Source of the DNA: Rhodocyclaceae bacterium
Lineage (GTDB): Bacteria > Pseudomonadota > Gammaproteobacteria > Burkholderiales > Rhodocyclaceae
Length of the DNA stretch: 64,000 nt
Assembly: GCA_020445785.1 (NCBI GenBank)
Contig: JAGRFZ010000069.1
Location: 1 to 64,000 of the forward strand
Reading direction: 5' to 3'
Shown here piece after piece: positions 17,210 to 25,249 of the stretch; position 1 is the stretch's first letter, and each line of letters begins with the position of its first letter. The notes below the pieces were generated by a model. That model saw only the letters and a program-made list of their open reading frames with translations, made no database searches and had not been told where the DNA came from. The position numbers were made by a program, and so were the translations under genes.

Positions 17210-18942
17210 GCCGCGCTCCCGGCCAACACCGGGCGGAGCGCCCGGCGGAACAGCCGCCGGGTGCAGCTGTCGCTGGCCAGCAGGTCTTGCGGCCTGCCCT
17301 GTTCGACCAGTCGCCCGGCCTCCAGGTACCAGACTTCGTCGGCCTGCATCACCCGTGCCAGTTGATGGGTGACCATCAGTACGGTGCCCTGGAAGCCATC
17401 GAGCGTCTCGCCCAAGCGGGTAGCCGAAACGGGATCGAGATTGGCATCGGCCTCGTCGAGCAAGAGCAGGCCGGGGTGGCCCAGCAGGGCCCTCGCCCAG
17501 GCAATGCGCTGACGCTGGCCGAATGACAGGTTACCGCCGCCGTCGCCGACTCGGGTCAGCCCACCCTGAGGCAGCGACGCCAGCAGCTCGTCGACCCCGC
17601 ACATCGCCTCGACTTCCGCCCGCTCGCGCTTGCCGGCCCTCGGCTTGCGGTACACCAGATTGCGCTCGATCGAACCTCGCAACAAGGGCAGATCCGGCGT
17701 CACCACACCGAGGCGGGCGCGCAGATCCGACAGGGCGTAGCGTTGCACCGCGTGGCCGTCGAGCAGGACCTCGCCGGCATCGGCGTCGATCAGGCGTGCC
17801 ACCAGACCGAGCAGGGTCGACTTGCCCGAACCGTTGGGTCCGACGATCGCGATCTTGCGCCCGGCGGTGACCCGGGCCGAGAATTCCTGGAGCGCCTCAC
17901 CCACCGATACGCCGCGAAAATCGACGGCGATCGGACGCCCCCGATTGGGCAGGGTGGGCGTCTCGTCGTCACCGGAGCGCATCGCCAGCTTCGGCGAGGC
18001 CAGAAACTCCTCGATCTTCGCCATCGACACCAACGCACTGCGCCAGTAGCCGAGCACCTGGCCGAGGTCGCGGAAGGTCGGCGCAATCAGGCCAGCCACG
18101 GTCAGCGCGCCGACCACGTCGGCGGGCTCGATCATGCCGCGGCCGACTTCCACCGCACCGACGAACAAGACCAGCGCAGAGGCCAGGGCACCGCCGAATT
18201 CGGCTGCCGAGCGCAGCAGCGACATCCCGCGCATCTGGTCCACCATGGCGTGGGCAAGCGCATCCGACTGACGGCCCAGCCGGCGCTTCTCGCGGGCGGC
18301 CTGATCGAAAACCTGGACCACGGCGATTGCCGCGATGCGGTCGTTGACGTCGGCTGCGAGTCTGGCCTGACGCCGGCGCGCCTCACGCACCGCGGGCTCG
18401 ACCCGCATCGTCAGCCAGGTCAGCGCCAAGCCCGACAGCGCAAAGCCGCAGACCGCCGCCAACGACAACCAGGGATCGACCACCGACAACGCGATCAGCG
18501 CCAACCCGGCGGCGACCGCACCGACGGCCAGGCGCGGCAGTCCCAGGCTGACCCAGCGCCGAACGCCCTTGACGTCGCCCATGAAGCGCAGCAGCGTGCC
18601 GCCGCGGCTGCGGGACTGGAGCCGCCGCGGTGATTGGCCGACCAGACCGTCGAACAGGGCCAGCCGCAATTCGGCGGCGTAATGCTGGCCCATGCGCTCG
18701 GCCTGCACCCGCTCGACGGTGCGCAGCCACGCGAGTGCGCCGCCGGCGAAGATCAATGCCACGATCAGCCAGCTCACTGCACTCGCCACGTTCTGCCCTT
18801 GCACCGCGTGGTCGAAGAAGGCGTGCACCAGCCAGGCGCTGGCCAAGGTCATTGCGGCCTGGGCCACACCGATGCCGACCAGACGCAGCAACATGCCGCG
18901 GCGGGGCCCGCTCAGCAATTGCGGCGCCCGCGAGGCCCTCAC
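17206..18942 (-). CDS. ABC exporter, fused permease and ATPase
   Basis: A 578-residue half-transporter. The best start is the GTG at 18942, which overlaps the upstream stop (gtga); a second option is an ATG 51 bases further in. About six membrane helices precede the ATPase. Walker A GPNGSGKST is at about residues 368-376, the signature is LSFGQRQRI, and Walker B is LLLLDEADANLD, with Asp-Glu-Ala-Asp in place of the usual DEPT. The H-loop VTHQ is intact. It is only distantly similar to the exporter at 9401. It is the middle gene of a translationally coupled operon with its own sigma-54 promoter. Confidence 0.88.
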   Translation of the reverse strand: MRASRAPQLLSGPRRGMLLRLVGIGVAQAAMTLASAWLVHAFFDHAVQGQNVASAVSWLIVALIFAGGALAWLRTVERVQAERMGQHYAAELRLALFDGLVGQSPRRLQSRSRGGTLLRFMGDVKGVRRWVSLGLPRLAVGAVAAGLALIALSVVDPWLSLAAVCGFALSGLALTWLTMRVEPAVREARRRQARLAADVNDRIAAIAVVQVFDQAAREKRRLGRQSDALAHAMVDQMRGMSLLRSAAEFGGALASALVLFVGAVEVGRGMIEPADVVGALTVAGLIAPTFRDLGQVLGYWRSALVSMAKIEEFLASPKLAMRSGDDETPTLPNRGRPIAVDFRGVSVGEALQEFSARVTAGRKIAIVGPNGSGKSTLLGLVARLIDADAGEVLLDGHAVQRYALSDLRARLGVVTPDLPLLRGSIERNLVYRKPRAGKRERAEVEAMCGVDELLASLPQGGLTRVGDGGGNLSFGQRQRIAWARALLGHPGLLLLDEADANLDPVSATRLGETLDGFQGTVLMVTHQLARVMQADEVWYLEAGRLVEQGRPQDLLASDSCTRRLFRRALRPVLAGSAA

Positions 18943-20018
18943 TGGGCGCCCCCGATCTGGAGCAAGGCCTGGCGTTCGGCGTAGCCGAGATGTTCGGCCA
19001 CGTCGGCACTCGAGAGATCGTCCAGGCCGAGCACCGGCAGGCCGGTGACGGTGGCCGCCTCGCGCGCGGCCAGCGGCGAGGCGGTGAGCACCCCGGTCGC
19101 CGCGCGCACCGGCAGGCCGAGGGAGCGCAGCCACTGTACGCCGCCGGCCGAGCCCATCGCGTCGCCGGCCGCGAACACCACCGCATCGACCGCGTCGGCG
19201 AATTCCGGCGACTTGACGAGTTCCGAGGTCTCACGCTGGAACAGACCATCGGCGACCTCGAACACCACCACATCGACGCCGCTGGCGCCGAGATAGCCGA
19301 TCAGCGTATGCATGACGCGGACGACCTCCTCGCCGTCGGACAGATAGGTCGAAGGGAGACCGGCGTCGGTGAAGTCGAGCACGGTCTGGGCGCCGGCGTC
19401 GTTCATCGACCAGACGTCTCCACCCGAGCCGGTGCCGGTGACCTTGGCCGCGCCAACCCGCAAGCCGGCTGCCCGCAGGCCGCGGATGATCTGCGCCGCA
19501 GTCTCGGTCTTGCCTGCGTTCATCGAGGTGCCGAGCACCGAGATCACGAACGGACAGGCAGTCTGCGGGGCCGGCTCGGGGAGGGCGAAATCGGCCAGAT
19601 TGACCGGCTTGCCGTGGCGGTCTCCGACCAGGCCGAGGGGCTGCACCGTGGTGGCGTTCTTCATGCGGCCGTGCTTCGACACGACCTTCGAGGCGATGCC
19701 CCCCGCAGCCACCATCTGACAGCGGCCAAGGTCTTCGGGCACCAGGGACTCGAACTGGTCCGGCGCGTAGCGATTGCCGTAGGCAAGCACGATCTCGTCG
19801 CCGGGATAGAGCTTGGCCCGTCGGCCGCTGGTCAGTTCGAGATGGCGGTGCTGGCCGATCTTCTCGACCCGGCAAAGTACCAGGTCGCCGGCACGGGGCG
19901 TGACCTCGCCGGCCAGCAAGGTGGCGAACGCGCTGTGCGGAACGCGGCGGGTGGCGAACGGGGTCTTGAGGCTTTCGATGCGCTTTGCGTTGAGCAGGCT
20001 GACGTTCGGGCAGTTCAT
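18939..20018 (-). CDS. P-loop protein of the DUF1611 type
   Basis: A 359-residue protein, first gene of a minus-strand operon, with AGGAG about 8 bases before its ATG. The N-terminal 150 residues form a separate beta-rich region. A P-loop GTSMNAGKTE lies at 163-172, followed by GAAKVTGTGSGGDVWSMNDAGA and VFEVADGL, as in DUF1611/MobB-like NTPases. Relatives of DUF1611 have been tied to amino-acid or peptide modification, but no specific reaction can be assigned here. Its stop overlaps the ABC start, so the three products probably act together. Confidence 0.7.
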   Translation of the reverse strand: MNCPNVSLLNAKRIESLKTPFATRRVPHSAFATLLAGEVTPRAGDLVLCRVEKIGQHRHLELTSGRRAKLYPGDEIVLAYGNRYAPDQFESLVPEDLGRCQMVAAGGIASKVVSKHGRMKNATTVQPLGLVGDRHGKPVNLADFALPEPAPQTACPFVISVLGTSMNAGKTETAAQIIRGLRAAGLRVGAAKVTGTGSGGDVWSMNDAGAQTVLDFTDAGLPSTYLSDGEEVVRVMHTLIGYLGASGVDVVVFEVADGLFQRETSELVKSPEFADAVDAVVFAAGDAMGSAGGVQWLRSLGLPVRAATGVLTASPLAAREAATVTGLPVLGLDDLSSADVAEHLGYAERQALLQIGGAQ

Positions 20019-20087
20019 GTCGATTCTCCTGGGTTCGGGGGCATACGTTGCGGTCGATGTCGATTTGCGACCGCCTGAGGCAGCAAG

Positions 20088-20103
20088 AGCACGTACCGTA
20101 CCA
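20088..20103 (-). promoter_or_regulatory. Sigma-54 (-24/-12) promoter of the DUF1611/ABC/hydrolase operon
   Basis: On the minus strand the sequence is TGGTACGGTACGTGCT, with GG and GC 10 bp apart and the TGG-Y-ACG block intact; only one T of the -12 TTGC is lost. Transcription would start near 20077, about 59 nt before the ATG at 20018. The candidate activator site ends 86 bp upstream. Confidence 0.65.
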
Positions 20104-20109
20104 TGCGAG

Positions 20110-20124
20110 TGGGAATATTTCCCA
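20110..20124. promoter_or_regulatory. Palindrome TGGGAA-TAT-TTCCCA
   Basis: A perfect 6-bp inverted repeat with a 3-bp centre, 7 bp upstream of the -24 element of the DUF1611 promoter. It nearly equals the palindrome at 380-394. Its closeness to the promoter would suit repression or auxiliary binding better than enhancer action. Confidence 0.45.
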
Positions 20125-20188
20125 TTTCTTTTATTTCATATAGTTACGTGATTTTCTCCGAATTTTCTCGTAGCCCCTCGTCGCCCAC

Positions 20189-20212
20189 TGGGGGATATCG
20201 CCAAGTTCTTGG
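20189..20212 (-). promoter_or_regulatory. Shared 24-bp upstream element, copy 2 (candidate enhancer site)
   Basis: Read on the minus strand it is CCAAGAACTTGG followed by CGATATCCCCCA, matching copy 1 (594-617) at 21 of 24 positions and in the same orientation relative to the promoter. It ends 86 bp before the -24 element, against 75 bp in copy 1; the difference is about one helical turn. It abuts the palindrome at 20211-20227. Confidence 0.6.
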
Positions 20213-20227
20213 GGGAATGTTTCCCCC
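20211..20227. promoter_or_regulatory. Palindrome GGGGGAA-TGT-TTCCCCC
   Basis: A 7-bp perfect inverted repeat with a 3-bp centre, located 108 bp upstream of the DUF1611 -24 element and touching the shared 24-bp element. It is a stronger version of the palindromes at 380-394 and 20110-20124. Confidence 0.45.
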
Positions 20228-20364
20228 ATTCCCCACCAATCCCCCAATCGTCCCCAGCGGCGACCGGGGCACCCGGCTCCGTCGCCGTTCGAAAGCCGCG
20301 GTGACGGTGTAAGGTGGGCGCCCGGCAAGAGGTCAGAATCTCTACGAGTCCACCGGAGCCCTGC

Positions 20365-21327
20365 ATGCACGCCACCCTGCCGCTGCTCGCCAGCACGCGA
20401 TTTCCCGCCATCCGTCGTCACGCCCTGGAGACACTTCAGGTCAACCTCGGTTATCGATGTAACCAGAGCTGTGTCCATTGCCATGTCAACGCCGGTCCGC
20501 GGCGGACGGAGGAGATGGACGAGGCCAACATCGATGCGGTGATCGATTTCCTGGCGGCGAGCCCCGGCGTCACGACCCTCGACCTGACCGGCGGCGCCCC
20601 GGAACTGAACCGACATTTCCGTCGATTGGTCGGCGCCGCCCGCGAACTCGGCCGCACGGTGCTGGATCGCTGCAATCTGACGATTCTCGAGGAGCCCGAC
20701 CACGAAGACTTGGCGGATTTCCTGGCCGCCCAACAGGTCACCGTGGTGGCGTCGCTGCCGTGCTACCTCGAGGAGAACGTGGACCAGCAGCGCGGCAAGG
20801 GCGTGTTCGAGGCCAGCATCGACGCACTGCATCGTCTCAACCGGCTGGGCTACGGCCGGGCGGGTAGCGGACTCGAACTGAACCTGGTCTACAACCCCCA
20901 GGGGGCCAGCCTGCCGCCGCCCCAGGCGGAACTGGAGGCCGCCTACAAGTCATCCCTCGAAACGCGCTTCGGCATCGTTTTCAATCAGTTGTTCACGCTG
21001 GCCAACATGCCGATCCAGCGCTTCGGATCGATGCTCATCTCGAAGCGCGAATTCAACCGTTACATGGCGCTGCTGCGCGCCGCCCACAGCGAAGACAACC
21101 TGGCCACGGTGATGTGCCGGTCGCTGCTCTCGGTGGACTGGCAGGGCTACGTCTACGATTGCGATTTCAACCAGCAGCTCGGTCTCGGCATCCCCCATCA
21201 CGAGCCGCGCCTGCACCTGTCGCAGATCACGGCAACCGAACTCGCGGACAGACCGATCCGGGTTGCCGGCCACTGCTACGGCTGCACCGCCGGGCAGGGC
21301 TCGAGTTGCGGCGGCGCACTGGCGTGA
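20365..21327 (+). CDS. arsS: Radical SAM protein, ArsS-like (arsenosugar biosynthesis family)
   Basis: A 320-residue protein starting at ATG 20365 after a GGAG box. The radical SAM cluster motif is C32-x3-C36-x2-C39 (RCNQSCVHCHVNAGP), with LDLTGGAPELN as the SAM-binding follow-up. A Cys-rich C-terminal region (MCRSLLSV, YDCDFNQQLG, HCYGCTAGQGSSCGG) matches the DUF3641 extension of ArsS. Known ArsS proteins help form arsenosugars from methylated arsenic; some are selenoproteins, but this one uses Cys throughout. No arsM is in the window, so another substrate cannot be excluded. The symporter gene follows 10 bases later. Confidence 0.82.
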   Translation: MHATLPLLASTRFPAIRRHALETLQVNLGYRCNQSCVHCHVNAGPRRTEEMDEANIDAVIDFLAASPGVTTLDLTGGAPELNRHFRRLVGAARELGRTVLDRCNLTILEEPDHEDLADFLAAQQVTVVASLPCYLEENVDQQRGKGVFEASIDALHRLNRLGYGRAGSGLELNLVYNPQGASLPPPQAELEAAYKSSLETRFGIVFNQLFTLANMPIQRFGSMLISKREFNRYMALLRAAHSEDNLATVMCRSLLSVDWQGYVYDCDFNQQLGLGIPHHEPRLHLSQITATELADRPIRVAGHCYGCTAGQGSSCGGALA

Positions 21328-21337
21328 GGACAGGAGG

Positions 21338-22741
21338 ATGAGCCAGTACTCCCCGCTTCAGGGCGTCTTCTTCTGGGGTTTCCTGCTGGTGTTCGGCGGC
21401 CTCATGTACGTGCTCGCGCCACGCGTGCGCTCGGAATCCGGCTTCTTCCTGGGCCATGACGAATCCGGCCGCCCGGCCTCCGGCTGGGCACTGACCGCGA
21501 GCGTCTTCATCAGCTGGATCTTTGCCAAGTCGGTCACCAACGCAGCCAACCTCGGGGCAGCCTACGGCATCGTCGGAGGCCTCGCCTACGCTGCCTACTG
21601 GCTGTCGATTCCGTTCGCCGGCTGGGTCATCTATCGCCTGCGCCGCCGCGACGGCGCGACCGGCATCGTCCCCTGGCTGGTCGGCAAGTACGGCCGCAGC
21701 GCCGCGCTGGCCTTCGCGGCAGCGATCCTGGTGCGCCTGTTCAACGAGGTATGGAGCAACACCGCAGTGGTCGGCGGCTATTACGGCGAGGCCGGATCGA
21801 CCGCCTTCGTCGCCGCCGCGCTGCTGTTCACTGCGGCGGTGCTGTTCTACAGTCTCAAGGGCGGCCTGCGCAGCTCGATCTTTACCGACGGCATCCAGGC
21901 CGTCGTGTTCGTCGTCTTTCTGGCCCTGGTGTTGGCCTGGGTGCTGCCCGCCCATGGGCCCGTGCGCCTGCTCAGCGAGGGCGAGCTGGCGCTGTCGATG
22001 GGACTGGACCTGCTGTTGGTGGCCTTGCTGCAGGTACTGTCCTACCCGTTTCACGACCCGGTGCTGACCGATCGCGGCTTCATCACCGACGAGAAGACCA
22101 TGTTGCGGGCATTTACGGTTGCCGGCGTCCTCGGTTTCTTCGCCATCCTGGCATTCTCGCTGGTCGGCGTGCATGCCCGCCTCGAAGGCATCAGTGGCGG
22201 CGGCAACGTGCCGGCCGCGCTGGCCCGTACGCTCAGCACCTTCGGCTTCTTCGCGATGATCGCGGTGATGGTTTCGTCGGCCGCATCCACGCTCGATTCG
22301 ACCTTCACCTCGCTTTCGCGCACGGTCGCGCGCGAACTCCCGCTGGTGGCCGGGCGAAAACCGCCGCGGCGCGCATTGGGCGTCGGTGCGACGGCGATGG
22401 TAGTGCTGGCGATCGTCGGCAATCTGCCGATGATGTTGGGCACCGACATTCTCAAGGCGACGACCATCAGTGGCACCATGGTGATCGGCCTGGCGCCGGT
22501 GTTCCTGCTGTCGGGCCGGGTCGGCTATTCGCCGTTGTCCTTCCACCTGTCCTTCTGGAGCGGCATGATGCTCGGCGTGCTGCTCGCGGCCGGCCAGATT
22601 CCGGCGAGCTGGGCGATCGGCGAAGGCAAATACGCGCTGCTGCTCGGCACCAACCTCTACGGCCTGGTGATCTGCTTCGTCGGTTTCCTGCTGCCGCTTG
22701 CCGCCACGCGCCGCAGGCCGGCTGCCGCCGGCGCGTCGTGA
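21338..22741 (+). CDS. Sodium:solute symporter (SSS family)
   Basis: A 467-residue membrane protein starting at an ATG directly after AGGAGG. It has about twelve or thirteen hydrophobic helices. The stretch SWIFAKSVTNAANLGAAYGI near residue 50 and the DPVLTDRGF region correspond to conserved SSS segments around the substrate path. It shares an operon with the radical SAM gene upstream and overlaps the phosphoesterase gene downstream by 4 bases. It may import the substrate or export the product of ArsS-type chemistry, which is inference. The solute cannot be deduced. Confidence 0.83.
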   Translation: MSQYSPLQGVFFWGFLLVFGGLMYVLAPRVRSESGFFLGHDESGRPASGWALTASVFISWIFAKSVTNAANLGAAYGIVGGLAYAAYWLSIPFAGWVIYRLRRRDGATGIVPWLVGKYGRSAALAFAAAILVRLFNEVWSNTAVVGGYYGEAGSTAFVAAALLFTAAVLFYSLKGGLRSSIFTDGIQAVVFVVFLALVLAWVLPAHGPVRLLSEGELALSMGLDLLLVALLQVLSYPFHDPVLTDRGFITDEKTMLRAFTVAGVLGFFAILAFSLVGVHARLEGISGGGNVPAALARTLSTFGFFAMIAVMVSSAASTLDSTFTSLSRTVARELPLVAGRKPPRRALGVGATAMVVLAIVGNLPMMLGTDILKATTISGTMVIGLAPVFLLSGRVGYSPLSFHLSFWSGMMLGVLLAAGQIPASWAIGEGKYALLLGTNLYGLVICFVGFLLPLAATRRRPAAAGAS

Positions 22742-23679
22742 CCGCGGCAGGGCGCGTCTGCCCGCTGCGCTACCGCTACGGCGCTGCGGCGATCGCCAAC
22801 GCGGAGCCGACCGGCGCGGCCACGCTCTACGTCGTCGGCGGGCTCTACGGCAACCGCGCCGCGCTGGATGCGCTCGCTGCGTTGGTGGCTGCCGAGCCCG
22901 GTCCGGTGCGGATCTGCTTCAATGGCGACTTCCACTGGTTCGACGCCCGCGCGGACGATTTTGCGGCCGTCGACCGCTGGGTGGCCGGCCACGATGCGAC
23001 GCTCGGCAACGTCGAGGCGGAGTTGCTGGCGGACGAAGCTTCCGCCGGCTGTGGTTGCGCCTACCCGGAGGACGTGGACGACGCCACTGTGGCCCGCTCC
23101 AACCGGATCCACGCTCGCCTCAAGCAGACGGCTCGCGGCGACGACGACGCCATCGCGCATCTCGCACGGCTGCCCATGGTTCGCCGTTACCGCATCGCGG
23201 AGATCGACATCGGTGTGGTGCACGGTGACGCCGACAGCCTGGCGGGGTGGCGATTCGGCCTTCCCGCGATCGACGTCGCCGACACGCACGAATGGCGGCA
23301 TAACGCATTCCAGCTCGCCGGCGTGCGCGTGTTTGCCAGCAGCCACACCTGCCTGCCCGTGCTGCGCTGCTTCGGTGCGGGCCGCGGGCGCATCGCGGTA
23401 ATCAACAATGGCGCGGCCGGCATGCCCAATTTCTCGGACCGCCGCGAAGGGCTGGTGAGCCGCCTGTCGTCGTCACCGCCGCCACTGCCGAGCCTGTACG
23501 GCACCCGCATCGGTGCGCTGTACCTCGACGCCTTACCGCTACGGTACGACCATGACCGCTGGCTGAGCCAGTTTCTTCGCTGCTGGCCAGCCGGCAGCGC
23601 CGCGCACGAATCCTACTACCGGCGCATCCTGAGGGGTCCGGCGCACGAACCGAGCCTCGCAGCGACGCGCCATGGATGA
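22738..23679 (+). CDS. Divergent calcineurin-like metallophosphoesterase
   Basis: A 313-residue protein from a GTG overlapping the symporter stop. The order of segments matches metallophosphoesterases: YVVGGLYGN (in place of D-x-HGN), FNGDFHWFD, LGNVEAEL (GNxE-like), VVHGDAD and SSHTCLP (in place of GHTH). Several metal ligands are changed, notably the first Asp/His pair, so activity or metal use may differ. It is the third gene of the operon with the ArsS-like protein, suggesting a tailoring or phosphate-removal step. The C-terminal 60 residues are unassigned. Confidence 0.6.
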   Translation: MTAAGRVCPLRYRYGAAAIANAEPTGAATLYVVGGLYGNRAALDALAALVAAEPGPVRICFNGDFHWFDARADDFAAVDRWVAGHDATLGNVEAELLADEASAGCGCAYPEDVDDATVARSNRIHARLKQTARGDDDAIAHLARLPMVRRYRIAEIDIGVVHGDADSLAGWRFGLPAIDVADTHEWRHNAFQLAGVRVFASSHTCLPVLRCFGAGRGRIAVINNGAAGMPNFSDRREGLVSRLSSSPPPLPSLYGTRIGALYLDALPLRYDHDRWLSQFLRCWPAGSAAHESYYRRILRGPAHEPSLAATRHG

Positions 23680-23740
23680 CCGTTCCCAGCGGGCCCGGTC
23701 ATGCAGCGTTTTCCCGTTTCGGGGCGGCGGCGCGCGGCCG

Positions 23741-24181
23741 TCAGTGGTTGCCGAGACCGGCCGCCCGCTCGCGGCGAACGAATTCGCCGAAACGCAGATC
23801 CGTGTTCATGATGTGGCCGACCAGCCAGTTCTGCAGAAAGCGCACGACCTTGACCAGATCGAGCATTTCGCCACGATTGATCTGCTCGCGCAGCGACTCG
23901 ACACGCTCGGAGAATGCCTGGTGCTGTGCCAGATGCCGCGCCGCGTCGTCGCCGCAGGCGTCCACGTAGCCATAGGCCTGCATCAGCCCCTGCTCCGCAT
24001 CGAAATGGTAGAGCGCGTAGCTCAGGAGGTCGCGGGTGATGCGTTCCGCCAGTTCTTCGCTGGCGCCGTGGGGCAAGCTGGCGATCACGTCGTTGAGCGT
24101 GTTCACCAGCACACGGTGCTGGCGGTCGATTTCCTCGATTCCGGTCAGCATCGCGTCGTTCCAGCGAATCGGCTTCGGCAT
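23741..24181 (-). CDS. Bacteriohemerythrin
   Basis: A 146-residue single-domain protein with the di-iron ligand pattern: H in DRQHRVL (about residue 22), HFDAEQ, HLAQH and HIMNTD. This matches the H/HxxxE/HxxxH/HxxxxD signature of oxygen-binding bacteriohemerythrins. Such soluble proteins carry or sense oxygen in microaerophilic or aerotactic bacteria. It is convergent with the phosphoesterase gene and stands alone. Confidence 0.92.
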   Translation of the reverse strand: MPKPIRWNDAMLTGIEEIDRQHRVLVNTLNDVIASLPHGASEELAERITRDLLSYALYHFDAEQGLMQAYGYVDACGDDAARHLAQHQAFSERVESLREQINRGEMLDLVKVVRFLQNWLVGHIMNTDLRFGEFVRRERAAGLGNH

Positions 24182-24527
24182 GGCCCTGGCTTCCGTGCGA
24201 GATCCGCCTGCTGCAGAATCGCCACCGGGGCGGCATGGCAGGCCGGAAAAAGTTAAATGATAGTCGACCGCAAAATTGCGTTGCGCATGCTCACGTTCCG
24301 CAACAATTGGGGCTTGACTCGCGCGCGGCGAGGTTCTCGGGCTCTGGGGCTTGCGCGATCGCTACGTGGCGAGCGGCGGATCGAGATCGGATTCGGCCGG
24401 AATTTCGGCGCGGGGCGAGACCAGCGCAACGGAGACGCCACCGAGCGGATTCCGCCCCCCCGTCGGCACAGGGGATCGGCACCCGGTCCTGCGCCCTGCC
24501 GGATCCGCCGCTGACCATCGAAGCACC
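24182..24527. other. Intergenic region, no gene seen
   Basis: A 346-base divergent gap. The first 120 bases are AT-richer (around TAAATGATAG at 24254) and probably hold the hemerythrin promoter. The rest is open on the plus strand in frame with the next gene, but its composition (Ser/Arg/Pro-rich, low complexity) argues against translation. No strong promoter or terminator was recognised. Confidence 0.5.
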
Positions 24528-25235
24528 ATGGCCCGAGCCCCTCGCCTCCGCCGCATCGCCTGGCTCACCGATTCCGGTGGGTTGCGCTACCACTGGCGCG
24601 CGCTGCGCCATCGCGACCAGGCTTGGCGACCGTTCCGTGACGCGGTGGCCGGCTGGTTGGCGGCGTGGCAACCACCCTGCGAGCGATTGGTGCTGGTCGG
24701 GCCGAGCGCCGGCCATACGCTGCCGATCGAACGCATGCACCACTTTGCCGAAATCATCGCGCTCGAACCCGACGCACTCGCCCGTCGCTGGCTGTCGCGC
24801 CGCGCACGCGGGCGGCCGCTGCGATTCGAGCGAATCGACGTCCTGCGCGGAACGGCGCCGCTGCGTCCGCTCGCCGAAGCCTTTCCCGATGCGGCGATAC
24901 TGTTCTGCAACGTGCTCGGGCAAGTGCGCCCACCCGGTGGTGGGCGCTGGCACGGACCCTTGGCCGACCAGCTCGTCGGTCGGCACTGGGCGAGCTACCA
25001 CGATGTGGTGTCCACCACCGTACGCCCCCGCGCCGGTGCGGCGGCGCGAGCGTTCGCGGATGATCCGCTGGAGACGGTGCTCGCGCATTTCTGGCCCGGT
25101 GGCGAACTGGCCCTGATCGACCACGAAACCTTCCGCCTGGCCGGCCCCGGCCACGCCGCCGACTACGCGCTGTGGCAGCTCACGCCGGCCCACACCCACC
25201 TCATCGAATGGGTGGTGCACCAGCCACCGGCCTGA
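24528..25235 (+). CDS. Conserved-looking hypothetical protein, possible Rossmann-fold methyltransferase relative
   Basis: A 235-residue protein. I chose ATG 24528 (MARAPRLRRIAWLTDSGG) because the upstream extension is compositionally unlike protein. The segments LVLVGPSAGHTLPIERM, then IIALEPDALARRW, then AAILFCNVLGQ follow the order of a SAM-binding Rossmann core (glycine loop, acidic strand-2 end, strand-4 region), but the match is loose. It is convergent with the HD-GYP gene. The function is unknown. Confidence 0.6.
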   Translation: MARAPRLRRIAWLTDSGGLRYHWRALRHRDQAWRPFRDAVAGWLAAWQPPCERLVLVGPSAGHTLPIERMHHFAEIIALEPDALARRWLSRRARGRPLRFERIDVLRGTAPLRPLAEAFPDAAILFCNVLGQVRPPGGGRWHGPLADQLVGRHWASYHDVVSTTVRPRAGAAARAFADDPLETVLAHFWPGGELALIDHETFRLAGPGHAADYALWQLTPAHTHLIEWVVHQPPA

Positions 25236-25249
25236 ACCGCTGCGGCCCG

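Larger units (their letters stand above)
20019..20364. promoter_or_regulatory. Divergent regulatory region between the DUF1611 operon and the arsS-like gene
   Basis: A 346-base gap with no convincing gene and an AT-rich core around 20110-20170. It contains a minus-strand sigma-54 promoter (20088-20103), two GGGAA-N3-TTCCC palindromes (20110-20124 and 20211-20227) and the second copy of the 24-bp shared element (20189-20212). All of this faces the DUF1611 operon. For the plus-strand gene only a GGAG box at 20354-20357 was noted. Confidence 0.75.

Noticed and set aside
24196..24215. Possible GG-N10-GC spacing upstream of the bacteriohemerythrin gene (minus strand)
   Set aside because: Only the dinucleotides fit; the TGGCACG and TTGC contexts are poor, so I do not call a sigma-54 promoter.
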